DNA of 64,000 nucleotides from Bradyrhizobium amphicarpaeae (GCF_002266435.3 NZ_CP029426.2:6850001-6914000); one strand, 5' to 3'. Shown: positions 40,001-48,438, counted from the first letter of the stretch. Program-made: numbers and translations. Notes: generated by a model not told the origin, from the sequence alone.

Positions 40001-40164
40001 CCGCTGCAGGTGACGGTCTGTCCGCTTAACGCTGCGTCGGGCTGGCAATCCGCTCTCGCCGACGTCGCCGAAAGGCCGAGGCTGACAGCGATTGCCAAAA
40101 CACACAGCGGTGCCACGCCAAGGCGCAGCTCAACCCGCCAGCTCTTTGGCAATCGAAATTCCAC
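37039..40164 (-). CDS. Autotransporter with beta-helical passenger and outer-membrane beta-barrel
   Basis: This type V secreted protein is about 1040 residues long. A signal peptide (region LGVAPLCVLAIAVSLGLSAT) is followed by a passenger of about 20 imperfect repeats of the form ITNxGTIxVGxxGxGIxVxG, typical of a right-handed beta-helix. A C-terminal beta-barrel domain of about 280 residues starts near QRWDVWAAGYGG and ends in an aromatic residue (LVRYAW). The start is uncertain: a GTG at 40164 with a G-rich upstream stretch is preferred, while a TTG at 40206 is possible. It probably acts in adhesion or surface interaction. It has no neighbouring partner gene. Confidence 0.9.
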   Translation of the reverse strand: MEFRLPKSWRVELRLGVAPLCVLAIAVSLGLSATSARADCQPDAALSGQTVTCSGTDANGFAAGGGVTNLTVNVLTGATVNDNGTAAINVNDTNVVINNGTVTAGSGLTGINGGNFNTVTTNTSITVIDNGFGISMLNNNTIANGGTITTGDGGSAISVQDNNVITNAGALSVGANGSGIFAGLGNAITNTASGTITGLDGAIGIYVFGNTTVTNAGAVTVGVATGFSGGIFAINDGNTVTNTATGTISVGQSAAGIFAQGNAETVSNAGVINAAQFGIGIAVIGSSANVTNTGSITTIGSSAGIQVQGNNAIITQSGMVTVGIGALGVGLSGSSGTITNNGRIIGADFAQGIALLGDDNVITNRGTITVGDTGTGISVTALSTSNAVINTGVINVGANGVGISTTNGGTVFNSGTINAATGFAAIDLCGCGVNTLTLGPGSVINGQVFAAGTDTFQLGGTGKDTFNLGLIGVGLQYDGFSTFNKIDSSTWTVTGTGNQDWNVLGGALILAGTINGNVAVATGGTFGGVGNVNTINVNGGTVAPGLPTGVLNVNGDLTFTSASTYMVQVSGASNGVAVVTGTSTLNGATVAVAPIGTIAKHYTILTANNLPDTFNPVVTGLSPNLHATLSYDPNNVFLDLALGYGGGLNINQQNVANALTRIFNTTGSLPVALANLTPQGLTQASGESATGSQQTTFNAMNLFMSLLTDVVGAARGGVSGATPYADEMNASAYAASGKSAHDKSAREAFASIERKAPATTFEQRWDVWAAGYGGSQTTDGNAGLGSNDTSSSVYGTAVGLDYRFSPSTIAGFALAGGGTGFNVNGLGWGRSDLFQAGAFVRHTAGPAYITAALAYSWQDVTTNRIVTAGGYDQLRAQFNASAISGRVEGGYRYAMQWAGVTPYAALQATLFSLPSYAEAAVVGSNVFALNYAGKDVTSTRTELGLRADRSFAAADGLMTLRGRLAWAHDYSPDRAVGAVFQTLPGSAFVVNGAAQARDSALTTASAQMNWMNGWSASATFEGEFSNLTRSYAGKGLVRYAW

Positions 40165-40405
40165 CCGAGGCCCCCGCTCCGGCGCTCCCGGCGGCGCCAA
40201 GGGCAAATTAGGCGACCGGCTTGCCCCGTGAAACTACGGAATCGGCAGAATCACGTCTCCGAGGCTCGGCTGAGGTTGTTTCAGCAATCCATGTTGCAGC
40301 GGCGACACGTTTTAACGCGGTGAGCTCCCAACCCGCGCACGCGAAGCTGCATCAGAATGGCCGATCATATGGACAGCCATTCACATCCGGCCGCCCGGCC
40401 GCGAC

Positions 40406-41446
40406 CTAGTAATTGCTAGGCGCAGCCCCGTTCGGGATGCCGTCGATCGGACATTCGTCAGTCCCCGGCGTCGAGCGCGTCATCGCCTCGACCATGTCCC
40501 GCGTGCCCTCGGGATCGGCGATCCAGTTCTTGTAGAAATCATACGGGCAAGCTGCGACGCCGCGCGGGCTCTCGCCGGAATTGATCATGCCGGTGTAACC
40601 GCGGTGCACCAGCTTGTAGAGATGGTTCTGCGACTGGCCGTTGCGCCGCGCATCGCGGATCAGATGCTTCGACAGCTGTGCGTACTGGATGCCGTAATCC
40701 TCCTCGCCGCACTCGCCGAGTGTACGGCCGTCGAAGCCGATGATCGCGGAGTGGCCGAAATAGGAATAGACGCCGTCGAAGCCGGCGGCGTTGGCGACCG
40801 CGACATAGACGTTGTTGGCCCACGCCATGGCTTTCGAGATCAGGACCTGCTGCTCCTTGGCCGGATACATGTAGCCCTGGCAGCGCACGATCAGCTCGGC
40901 GCCCTTCATGGCGCAGTCGCGCCAGATCTCGGGGAAATTGCCGTCGTCGCAGATGATCAGGCTGACCTTCATGCCCTTCGGACCTTCGGAGACGTAGGTG
41001 CAATTGCCGGGATACCAGCCCTCGATCGGCACCCATGGCATGATCTTGCGGTACTTCTGCACGATCTCGCCCTTGTCGTTCATCAGGATCAAGGTGTTGT
41101 AGGGCGCCTTGTTCGGATGCTCCTCGTGGCGCTCGCCGGTGAGCGAGAACACGCCCCACACCTTGGCCTTGCGGCAGGCTTCGGCGAAGATCGCGGTCTC
41201 CTCGCCGGGCACGGCGCATGCCGTCTCGTACATCTCCTTGGAGTCGTACATGATGCCTTGCGTGGAATATTCGGGGAAAATCACGAGATCCATGCCGGGC
41301 AGGCCGACCTTCATGCCCACCACCATGTCGGCGATCTTGCGGGCATTGTCGAGCACCTCGGCCTTGGTGTGCAGGCGTGGCATCTTGTAATTGACCACCG
41401 CGACGCCGACGGTGTCGTTGCTGCTGGAAATGTCGCCGTGAAGCAT
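40406..41446 (-). CDS. amiE: Aliphatic amidase
   Basis: This 346-residue nitrilase-superfamily enzyme hydrolyses short aliphatic amides such as acetamide and propionamide to acid and ammonia. Length and catalytic residue numbers agree with the Pseudomonas AmiE family: Glu59 (IFPEYS), Lys134 (YRKIMPW) and Cys166 ([10 protein letters not shown]). AGGAG lies 8 bases before the ATG. It is the last gene of the urt-fmd-ami operon, 44 bp after fmdB, which fits a role in using imported amides as nitrogen or carbon source. Confidence 0.96.
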   Translation of the reverse strand: MLHGDISSSNDTVGVAVVNYKMPRLHTKAEVLDNARKIADMVVGMKVGLPGMDLVIFPEYSTQGIMYDSKEMYETACAVPGEETAIFAEACRKAKVWGVFSLTGERHEEHPNKAPYNTLILMNDKGEIVQKYRKIMPWVPIEGWYPGNCTYVSEGPKGMKVSLIICDDGNFPEIWRDCAMKGAELIVRCQGYMYPAKEQQVLISKAMAWANNVYVAVANAAGFDGVYSYFGHSAIIGFDGRTLGECGEEDYGIQYAQLSKHLIRDARRNGQSQNHLYKLVHRGYTGMINSGESPRGVAACPYDFYKNWIADPEGTRDMVEAMTRSTPGTDECPIDGIPNGAAPSNY

Positions 41447-41490
41447 GTTGAGCGCTCCTGTCTTCTATTCGTTCGAGGTCGTCGCGTCCG

Positions 41491-41868
41491 TCAGTGGCTG
41501 ATCATCCAGGGACGCGCGGTTGGAAAGCCCTTGGCGCCGCTCTTGGTCTTGGTCACGAGCCGCGCCGGCTTCTGCTTGTCGGACGAGCTCTTGTTCCTCG
41601 CGGTTTTTCCCGTGGAGCAACAGCCGCAACCCGGGCCGTGCGAAGCCTTGTATTGCGCAAGTGTCTGCGGCGCGTGCGTGCTGCGCTCGTTGACAGCATG
41701 CGCCTTGCGCTTGTCCGACGGCATGCAGAAGAAGTTCGGCGCGGTGAGGATCACCCGCGGCGCGGACGTCGCACAATGCGGACAGTCCTGCGGATCGTCG
41801 CATTCCGCCATTGGACGCAGGTCCTTGAATGGACCGCAATCGTCACAGAGATATTCATAGACCGGCAT
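41491..41868 (-). CDS. fmdB: FmdB family zinc-ribbon protein
   Basis: This 125-residue protein has an N-terminal zinc ribbon: MPVYEYLCDDCG with its first CxxC, then CPHC. The tail is basic and low in complexity (GCGCCSTGKTARNKSSSDKQ). FmdB was first described as a putative regulatory protein beside formamidase in Methylophilus. GGGGA stands 7 bases before the ATG. Its place between fmdA and amiE supports the name. Its molecular function is not established. Confidence 0.9.
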   Translation of the reverse strand: MPVYEYLCDDCGPFKDLRPMAECDDPQDCPHCATSAPRVILTAPNFFCMPSDKRKAHAVNERSTHAPQTLAQYKASHGPGCGCCSTGKTARNKSSSDKQKPARLVTKTKSGAKGFPTARPWMISH

Positions 41869-41961
41869 CGCATCATCCCCACGCCATGACTGTTTCAACA
41901 CGTCCGAGCGGCGGATGCGGGGCGGCAGATACGCGCCGACCCGCATCCCGTCGCGCGGGGA

Positions 41962-43191
41962 TTACTTGTCCGGCGAAATCGGCATCTGGATATCGCCCTT
42001 GATGTGCTTGATGGGACCTGCCGACGACGGCATCACGTCGAAGTCGAAGATCTCCGTCGGCAGCCACAGCGTGGCGCAGGCGTTGGGCACGTCGACCACG
42101 CCGGAGATGTGGCCCTGACACGGCGCGGTGCCGAGGATCGAATAGGCCTGGGCGCCGGAGTAGCCGAACTTCTTCAGATACTCGATCGCGTTGAGGCAGG
42201 CCTGCCGGTAGGCGATGTGAACATCGAGATAATGTTGCTTGCCGGCCTCGTCGACCGAGATGCCCTCGAAGATCAGATAGTCCTTGTAGTTCGGCGTGAT
42301 CGGCGACGGCTTGAAGATCGGGTTCTTGATGCCGTATTTCGACATGCCATCCTTGATCACCTCGACCTTCAGATGCAGCCAGCCGGCCATCTCGATGGCG
42401 CCGCAGAAGGTGATCTCGCCGTCGCCCTGGCTGAAGTGCAGATCGCCCATCGAAAGACCGGCGCCGGGCACGTAGACCGGGAAGTAAATCTTCGAGCCGC
42501 GGGAGAGATCCTTGATGTCGCAATTGCCGCCGTGCTCGCGCGGCGGCACGGTGCGGGCGCCCTCCGCGCCGATCTTGGCTTTCACATCGCCCTTGGCGCG
42601 GCCGCCATGGGCCGTCGCCGCGAACGGCGGGTTGGCCAGGCCAGGCACGCGCGTCGGATCGGTCGAGATCAGCTCGGCCTCACGCTTGTTCCAGGTCTCC
42701 AGCATCTTCGGATCGGGCAGACAGCCGATCAGGCCGGGATGGATCAGGCCGGCGAAGTTGACGCCGGGCACGTGGCGCGACGACGTGTAGAGGCCCTTGA
42801 TGTCCCAGATCGACTTCTGCGCCAGCGGGAAATGGTCGGTCAGGAAGCCGCCGCCGTTCTGCTTGGAGAAGAAGCCGTTGAAGCCCCAGAGGCTCTCCTT
42901 CATCGGGCCGACGTCGAGCAGATCGACCACGAGAAGGTCGCCGGGCTCGGCGCCCTTGACGCCGATCGGGCCGGACAGGAAGTGCACGATCGACAGGTCG
43001 ATGTCGCGCACGTCGTCGGCGGAATCATTGTTCTTGATGAAGCCGCCGGTCCAGTCATAGGTCTCGATGATGAAATCGTCGCCGGGATTGACCCAGGCCA
43101 CGATCGGGATATCGGGGTGCCAGCGATTGTGCACCATGTCGTTTTCGTAGGCCGACTTGGTGAGATCGACCTTGATCAGTGTCTCTGGCAT
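41962..43191 (-). CDS. fmdA: Formamidase (FmdA/AmdA family)
   Basis: This 409-residue enzyme belongs to the acetamidase/formamidase family and hydrolyses formamide to formate and ammonia. Characteristic segments are FIIETYDWTGGFIKNNDSAD near the N-terminus, EHGGNCDIKDLSRGS in the middle and the C-terminal CQGHISGVVDVPNACATLW. GGGGAG is 7 bases before the ATG. It starts 27 bp after urtE, so transport and hydrolysis genes form one transcription unit. Confidence 0.96.
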   Translation of the reverse strand: MPETLIKVDLTKSAYENDMVHNRWHPDIPIVAWVNPGDDFIIETYDWTGGFIKNNDSADDVRDIDLSIVHFLSGPIGVKGAEPGDLLVVDLLDVGPMKESLWGFNGFFSKQNGGGFLTDHFPLAQKSIWDIKGLYTSSRHVPGVNFAGLIHPGLIGCLPDPKMLETWNKREAELISTDPTRVPGLANPPFAATAHGGRAKGDVKAKIGAEGARTVPPREHGGNCDIKDLSRGSKIYFPVYVPGAGLSMGDLHFSQGDGEITFCGAIEMAGWLHLKVEVIKDGMSKYGIKNPIFKPSPITPNYKDYLIFEGISVDEAGKQHYLDVHIAYRQACLNAIEYLKKFGYSGAQAYSILGTAPCQGHISGVVDVPNACATLWLPTEIFDFDVMPSSAGPIKHIKGDIQMPISPDK

Positions 43192-43218
43192 CGAGAAGCT
43201 CCCCTTTTACACGGTTGG

Positions 43219-43908
43219 TTAGACGGACAGATATTTCGAGACCTGCGCGGCATCGACGCTGTCGCGCGGGTCATCACGCACGATCGCACCGTTCTCGATG
43301 ACCAGCACGCGGTCGGCGATATCGAGCGCGAAGCTGAGGACCTGCTCGGACACGACGATCGACAAGCCCTTCTCGTCGCGGATGCGCTTCAGCGTGCGCG
43401 CCATCTCCTTGATGATCGAGGGCTGGATGCCTTCGGTGGGCTCATCCAGCAGCAGGACCTTGGGCTTGGTCGCCAGCGCACGCGCGATGGCGAGCTGCTG
43501 CTGTTGTCCGCCGGAGAGATTACCGCCGCGGCGGCCCTTCATCTCCAGCAGCACCGGGAATAGTTCGTAGATATCGGCGGGGACCTCGGTCCCGCCGGAG
43601 ACGACGAGACCGGTCTCGATGTTCTCCTTCACCGTCATGGTGGAGAAGATCATGCGGCCCTGCGGCACGTAGGCGAGGCCCTTGGCCACGCGGTCATAGC
43701 TCGGCAGGCCGCCGAGCTCGGCGCCGTCCATGGTCACCGAACCGCTCTTCATCGGCAGGATACCCATGAGCGATTTCATCAACGTGGTCTTGCCCATGCC
43801 GTTGCGGCCCATGATCGCAACGATCTCGTTGGGCGCGACCTTGACGTTGAGGCCGTGCAGTACCTCGCTTTGGCCGTAGGCGACGTGAAGATCGGAAATT
43901 GCCAGCAT
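43219..43908 (-). CDS. urtE: Urea/short-chain amide ABC transporter ATP-binding protein UrtE
   Basis: This 229-residue LivF-like ATPase has Walker A GRNGMGKTT, the signature LSGGQQQQLA (the multi-Gln form typical of UrtE) and Walker B LLLDEPTEGIQ. GGAG lies 7 bases before the ATG. It is separated from urtD by 228 bp filled with a large palindromic repeat, so urtE and the downstream amidase genes could be expressed at a different level from urtABCD. Confidence 0.94.
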   Translation of the reverse strand: MLAISDLHVAYGQSEVLHGLNVKVAPNEIVAIMGRNGMGKTTLMKSLMGILPMKSGSVTMDGAELGGLPSYDRVAKGLAYVPQGRMIFSTMTVKENIETGLVVSGGTEVPADIYELFPVLLEMKGRRGGNLSGGQQQQLAIARALATKPKVLLLDEPTEGIQPSIIKEMARTLKRIRDEKGLSIVVSEQVLSFALDIADRVLVIENGAIVRDDPRDSVDAAQVSKYLSV

Positions 43909-43935
43909 CAGGATGCTCCTAGGCGCGGTTTGCCT

Positions 43936-44096
43936 CCCTTCTCCCCTTGTGGGAGAAGGTGGCGCGGGCGAAGCCCGCGACGGATGAGGGGTCTGCATCC
44001 ACAGATGCACGAGACAGTTTGACCCGCGGAGAGACACCCCTCACCCGGATCGCATCTGGCGATGCGATCCGACCTCTCCCACAAGGGGAGAGGTGG
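43936..44096. repeat. Large palindromic repeat inside the urt operon
   Basis: The outer arms CTCCCCTTGTGGGAGAAGG and CCTCTCCCACAAGGGGAG are complementary. Second-level pairs are visible too (GGATGAGGGGT with ACCCCTCACCC; GCGGGC with GCCCGC; GGATCGCATC with GATGCGATCC). About 160 bp can fold into a branched hairpin in RNA. It occupies most of the urtD-urtE interval. Confidence 0.85.
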
Positions 44097-44136
44097 AGCG
44101 TCATTGCCGCAGCAGATTCACGCGCCTTCGCCATCG

Positions 44137-44892
44137 TCAGTGCCCCAGATAGACTTCGATGACCTTGGGATCGTTCTGCACCTTCTCCATGGTCCCTTCC
44201 GAGAGGATCTGGCCCTGGTGGAGCACGGTGACCTTGTGCGCGATGTCCTCGACGAACTTCATGTCGTGCTCGATCACCAGCACCGAGCGGTTCTTGATGA
44301 TGCGGTTGAGCAGCTCCGCGGTCTTGGTGCGCTCCGACACGCTCATGCCGGCGACCGGCTCGTCCAGCATCAGAAGGTCCGGATCCTGGATCAGCAGCAT
44401 GCCGATCTCGAGCCATTGCTTCTGGCCGTGGCTGAGCAGATCGGCGCTCATGTTCAGCCGATCCTTCAGGAAAATCATCTCGGCGACCTCATGCACCCGG
44501 TCGCGCACCGCGGCATCGCGGGTGAAGGTCAACGCACCAAACACCGAGCGTCCGCGCGGATAGGAAATCTCGAGATTTTCGAACACCGTGAGATCGTCGT
44601 AGATCGACGGGTTCTGGAACTTGCGGCCGACGCCGGTCTTGACGATCTCGTTCTCCTTCATCCGCGTCAGCTCCTTGCCGCGGAACTGGATCGAGCCCGA
44701 CGTGGCTTTGGTCTTGCCGCAGATCAGGTCGAGCACCGTGGTCTTGCCGGCACCGTTGGGACCGATGATGACGCGGATCTCGTTCTCGTCGACGTAGAAG
44801 GAGAGATCGTTGACCGCCTTGAACCCGTCGAACGACACCGTGAGGGCCTCGACAGCGAGCAGGAATTCCTTGGGCTGATGACCGACGAGCAT
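44137..44892 (-). CDS. urtD: Urea/short-chain amide ABC transporter ATP-binding protein UrtD
   Basis: This 251-residue LivG-like ATPase has Walker A GPNGAGKTT, signature LSHGQKQWLE (the form typical of UrtD) and Walker B LLMLDEPVAGMS. AGGAGA stands just before the ATG. The ribosome site and first five codons are part of a 33-bp direct duplication. The upstream copy gives a 16-codon leader frame whose stop codon falls within the urtD ribosome site. The next gene is urtE after a large palindromic repeat. Confidence 0.94.
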   Translation of the reverse strand: MLVGHQPKEFLLAVEALTVSFDGFKAVNDLSFYVDENEIRVIIGPNGAGKTTVLDLICGKTKATSGSIQFRGKELTRMKENEIVKTGVGRKFQNPSIYDDLTVFENLEISYPRGRSVFGALTFTRDAAVRDRVHEVAEMIFLKDRLNMSADLLSHGQKQWLEIGMLLIQDPDLLMLDEPVAGMSVSERTKTAELLNRIIKNRSVLVIEHDMKFVEDIAHKVTVLHQGQILSEGTMEKVQNDPKVIEVYLGH

Positions 44893-44962
44893 AACCTATC
44901 TCCTCACTGCCAGCGTGCCATCGGCATCGTGATGACCGACGAGCATGACCTGTCTCCTCACT
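44876..44962 (-). repeat. Direct duplication of the urtD ribosome site and start codon
   Basis: Two 33-bp copies (44876-44908 and 44930-44962) differ at only two positions and lie exactly 54 bp apart. Each contains AGTGAGGAGA, an ATG and the codons for Leu-Val-Gly-His. The distal copy overlaps the urtC stop codon; the proximal copy is the real urtD start. Confidence 0.85.
44896..44946 (-). CDS. Putative 16-residue leader peptide before urtD
   Basis: The upstream copy of the duplicated urtD start opens a frame reading MLVGHHDADGTLAVRR. It has its own ribosome site (GGAGACAGGTC) and a TAG that lies within the ribosome-binding region of urtD, 3 bases before the urtD ATG. If translated, ribosomes ending there would be placed to reinitiate on urtD. 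It may equally be a non-functional by-product of the duplication. Confidence 0.4.
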   Translation of the reverse strand: MLVGHHDADGTLAVRR

Positions 44963-46100
44963 CTGCCGGAGCGCCGTCGGCGACCGAGCTATCGGTCCAG
45001 CCGTCGGGTTTCGATTTGCGCGACGGCATCAGGCGGTCGATGCGCGGCTGCACATAGTCGCCCCAGATCCCGGCAAGGCCGTTCGGGAATGCGAGCACCA
45101 CGGCGATGAACAATCCGCCGAGGCCGAACAGCCACAATTCGGGAAACGTCTCCGACAGGCTGGTCTTGGCGAAATTGACCAGCAGCGTGCCGTAGACCGC
45201 GCCGAGGATCGACAGCCGCCCGCCGACCGCGGTGTAGATCACCATTTCAATCGACGGAACGATGCCGACGAAGGACGGCGACATGAAACCGACATTGAGC
45301 GCGAACATGGCGCCGCCGATCGCGGCAAACACGGCGGCGATGCAGAAGGCGAAGATCTTGAAATTCGCGACGCTGTAGCCGGAGAACCTGACGCGGTCCT
45401 CCTTCTCGCGCATCGCAACCAGGATGCGCCCGAGCTTGGAGCGCCGGATGAACTGCGCGATCATGATGCAGACGAGCAGGCATCCGACCTCGAAGAAGTA
45501 CAGCACGACCTTGGCGTGATCGGGCCTGATGTCCCAACCCTTCAGCGTCCGCAGATCGGTCATGCCGTTGATGCCGCCGGTATAGCCCTGCTGGCCCACG
45601 ATCAGGATGGTGAGGATGGCCGCAACCGCCTGGGTTATGATCGCGAAATAGGTGCCGCCGACCCGGCGCTTGAACATCGCCGTGCCGATGATGAAGGCGA
45701 AGATGCCGGGCACGAGGATGATGGCAGCGATTGTGAACGTAAGACTGTTGAACGGCTTCCAGAACAGCGGCAGCGCGGTGATCTGATTCCAGTCCATGAA
45801 ATCGGGGATGCCGGGGGTCGACTGGATCTTGGTGTTCTCCACGCTCGAGGCCTCGAGCTTGAGGAACATCGCCATGCAGTAGCCGCCGAGCCCGAAGAAT
45901 ACGCCCTGGCCGAGGCTGAGAATGCCGCCATAGCCCCAGCAGATCACCAATCCCAGCGCAACGAAGGCATAGGTCAGATATTTCGCGACGAGATTAAGCC
46001 TGAAGACGTCGAGCGTGAGCGGCAGCACCACCACCAGGAAGACCGCGAGCACGAGAATCCCGATGAGTTCCGAGCGATTGAAGAACCGATTGTCGGTCAT
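44958..46100 (-). CDS. urtC: Urea/short-chain amide ABC transporter permease UrtC
   Basis: This 380-residue LivM-like inner-membrane permease shows the conserved start of the domain (YLTYAFVALGLVICWGYGGI, then LSLGQGVFFGLGGYCMAMFL). The EAA-like segment (GRILVAMREKEDRVRFSGYS) is also visible. GAGG precedes the ATG. It follows urtB by 18 bp, and its stop codon lies inside the duplicated sequence before urtD. Confidence 0.95.
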   Translation of the reverse strand: MTDNRFFNRSELIGILVLAVFLVVVLPLTLDVFRLNLVAKYLTYAFVALGLVICWGYGGILSLGQGVFFGLGGYCMAMFLKLEASSVENTKIQSTPGIPDFMDWNQITALPLFWKPFNSLTFTIAAIILVPGIFAFIIGTAMFKRRVGGTYFAIITQAVAAILTILIVGQQGYTGGINGMTDLRTLKGWDIRPDHAKVVLYFFEVGCLLVCIMIAQFIRRSKLGRILVAMREKEDRVRFSGYSVANFKIFAFCIAAVFAAIGGAMFALNVGFMSPSFVGIVPSIEMVIYTAVGGRLSILGAVYGTLLVNFAKTSLSETFPELWLFGLGGLFIAVVLAFPNGLAGIWGDYVQPRIDRLMPSRKSKPDGWTDSSVADGAPAE

Positions 46101-46118
46101 TGCATCAGCCTCTATTTC

Positions 46119-47045
46119 TCACTTGCGGACCTTGAGGGCGAACAGCCCTTGCGGCCGCAGCATCAGGATTCCGACAACGGCAAGCAGCGTCAGCACCTTG
46201 GCCATCGAGCCCGACATGAAGAACTCGAGGGTGGATTGCGTCTGCGAAATCGAGAAGGCGGAGGCGATGGTGCCGACCAGGCTCGCCGCGCCGCCGAACA
46301 CGACCACGAGGAACGTGTCGACGATGTAGAGCTGTCCGGAGGTCGGGCCGGTCGAGCCGATCATCGTGAAGGCGCTGCCGGCAATTCCGGCGATGCCGCA
46401 GCCGAGACCGAAGGTGTAGCGATCGACCTTTTCGGTGTTGATGCCGACCGCGCCGGCCATGATGCGGTTCTGCACGACGGCGCGCACCTGGCGACCCCAT
46501 CGCGATCTGTACATGACATAGGCGACACTGATGGTGATCAGCACGGTGAGACACATCACGAAGACGCCGTTGATCGGGACTTCGATACTGTCGGTGACGT
46601 GCAGCGATCCCAGCATCCACTGCGGCAACTCGACGCCGACCTCGCGCGCGCCGAACACAGAGCGGTAGGCCTGCTGCAGGATCAGGCTGAGGCCCCAGGT
46701 TGCCAGCAGCGTATCGAGTGGGCGCTTGTAGAGGTGCCGTATCAGCACCCATTCCACCAGCATTCCCAACGCACCGGAGGCGATGAAGGCCAGGATCATC
46801 GCGAGAAAGAAGTAGCCGCTGAACAGACTCGGTAGATAGGACTGGAAGAAGCTTGAGGTCATCCAGGTGACGTAGGCTCCGAGGATCATGAACTCGCCAT
46901 GGGCCATGTTGATGACGCCCATCTGGCCGAAGATGATGGCAAGCCCGAGCGCCATCAGGACGTAGACCGAGAACAGGATCAGTCCTGCAAAGCCCTGCAT
47001 GACGAAGATTGAGCCGAGATCACCAAGCGAGTAGTCGCCGAACAT
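46119..47045 (-). CDS. urtB: Urea/short-chain amide ABC transporter permease UrtB
   Basis: This 308-residue LivH-like permease shows the family segment LGLAIIFGQMGVINMAHGEF near residue 40. The ATPase-docking loop is RWGRQVRAVVQNRIMAGAVG. I start it at the ATG 47045, with GGAGG 6 bases upstream. It is 133 bp after urtA. Together with UrtC it forms the membrane channel of the importer. Confidence 0.95.
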   Translation of the reverse strand: MFGDYSLGDLGSIFVMQGFAGLILFSVYVLMALGLAIIFGQMGVINMAHGEFMILGAYVTWMTSSFFQSYLPSLFSGYFFLAMILAFIASGALGMLVEWVLIRHLYKRPLDTLLATWGLSLILQQAYRSVFGAREVGVELPQWMLGSLHVTDSIEVPINGVFVMCLTVLITISVAYVMYRSRWGRQVRAVVQNRIMAGAVGINTEKVDRYTFGLGCGIAGIAGSAFTMIGSTGPTSGQLYIVDTFLVVVFGGAASLVGTIASAFSISQTQSTLEFFMSGSMAKVLTLLAVVGILMLRPQGLFALKVRK

Positions 47046-47178
47046 CGATGTCCTCCGTCGGGGGATAAGGTCCCCGCGCCGCGAGCAGGTTCGCGACGCG
47101 GGGGTCTTGGGCGTGGATTTGCTGTCCACGCCAGGGAGAGGCTTGGTGTTTGGAAGAATGCGCGACTGGTAGCGCTTC

Positions 47179-48438
47179 TTACTGGTAGCCCTTGGGGAAC
47201 GGATCGGGCTCGACGAGATCGGCGGTCTCGTAGATCAGCTCGAACTGGCCGTCGAGCTTGGCGCGTCCGACCCGGGTCTTCGACCAGAGGTGATGATTCT
47301 CGTGGATGCGCACATAGCCTTCCGGCGCGCCCTTGAACTCGACGCCGGGCGAAGCCGCCGCGATCTTGTCGACGTCGAAGGAACCGGCCTTCTCGACCGT
47401 CAACTTCCACAGCCACGGGCCGAGATAGGCAGCCTGGGTGACGTCTCCGATGACGGTCTTTTCGCCCCACATCTTCTTGAACGCCGGCACGAAGGCCTTG
47501 TTGTTGGGATTGTCGAGCGACTGGAAGTACTTCATGCAGGCATAGGAGCCTGCGATGTTCTCGCCGCCGATGCCGTCGATTTCGTCTTCGGTCACCGAGA
47601 TCGTCAGCAGCGCCTGCTTGGAGAGGTCGATGCCGGCGGCCTTGAGCTGCTTGTAGAAGGCGACGTTGGAGCCGCCGACGACGTCGGTGAAGATCACGTC
47701 GGGCTTGGTCAGCTTGATCTTGTTGATGACCGAGTTGAACTGGGTGTTGCCGAGCGGATAGTATTCCTCGCCGACGACCTTGCCCTTCAGCACGTTCTCG
47801 ACGTGCTTGCGCGCGATCTTGTTGGAAGTGCGCGGCCAGATGTAGTCGGAGCCGATGAAGAAGAAGCTCTTCGCGCCCTTCTCCTTGGCGATCCAATTCA
47901 GGCCGGCGAGGATCTGCTGGGTCGCTTCCTGACCGGTGTAGATGACGTTCTTGGACTGCTCGAGGCCTTCATAGAAGGTCGGGTAATAGAGCATGCCGTT
48001 ATACTGCTCCATGACCGGCAACACTGCCTTGCGCGAGGCCGAGGTCCAGCAACCCATGATTGCCGCGACCTTGTCGTTGACGAGCAGCTTCTTGGCCTTC
48101 TCCGCGAAAGTCGGCCAGTCGCTGGCGCCGTCTTCCTGGATGAACTTGATCTTGCGGCCGAGCACGCCGCCCATGGCGTTGATCTGCTCGATGGCGAGCT
48201 TCTCGGCCTCGATCGAGCCGGTCTCGGAGATGGCCATGGTGCCGGTAGCCGAGTGCAGGATGCCGACCGTCACCTCGGTGTCGGTGACCGCAAGGCCGGT
48301 GGTGTTGACAGCCGAGGTCGCCGGGGCCTGCGCAAAGGACGCCCGCGGCAGCATCGTGATGGCGGGCACGGCGGCCATTCCCATCAATAGTTTGCGCCGG
48401 AGCGGCGACAAAAGGCCCTTATTTGGTTCGTCTGACAT
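47179..48438 (-). CDS. urtA: Urea/short-chain amide ABC transporter substrate-binding protein UrtA
   Basis: This 419-residue periplasmic receptor has an export signal with a twin-arginine pair (LSPLRRKLLMGMAAVPAITM), so Tat export is possible. The mature N-terminus has the UrtA signature VGILHSATGTMAISETGSIE. It is the first gene of the operon that ends with fmdA-fmdB-amiE. In Methylophilus a related importer (FmdDEF) carries short-chain amides and urea, so the ligand here may be an amide as well as urea. The ATG at 48438 is preceded by GGGG. The promoter must lie in 48439-48607, shared with the divergent kinase gene. Confidence 0.94.
   Translation of the reverse strand: MSDEPNKGLLSPLRRKLLMGMAAVPAITMLPRASFAQAPATSAVNTTGLAVTDTEVTVGILHSATGTMAISETGSIEAEKLAIEQINAMGGVLGRKIKFIQEDGASDWPTFAEKAKKLLVNDKVAAIMGCWTSASRKAVLPVMEQYNGMLYYPTFYEGLEQSKNVIYTGQEATQQILAGLNWIAKEKGAKSFFFIGSDYIWPRTSNKIARKHVENVLKGKVVGEEYYPLGNTQFNSVINKIKLTKPDVIFTDVVGGSNVAFYKQLKAAGIDLSKQALLTISVTEDEIDGIGGENIAGSYACMKYFQSLDNPNNKAFVPAFKKMWGEKTVIGDVTQAAYLGPWLWKLTVEKAGSFDVDKIAAASPGVEFKGAPEGYVRIHENHHLWSKTRVGRAKLDGQFELIYETADLVEPDPFPKGYQ

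Noticed and set aside
37261..40029. Open frame of 922 codons on the plus strand
   Set aside because: It is antisense to the autotransporter. The repetitive GC-rich gene leaves the complementary frame open by chance; no domain or ribosome site is seen.
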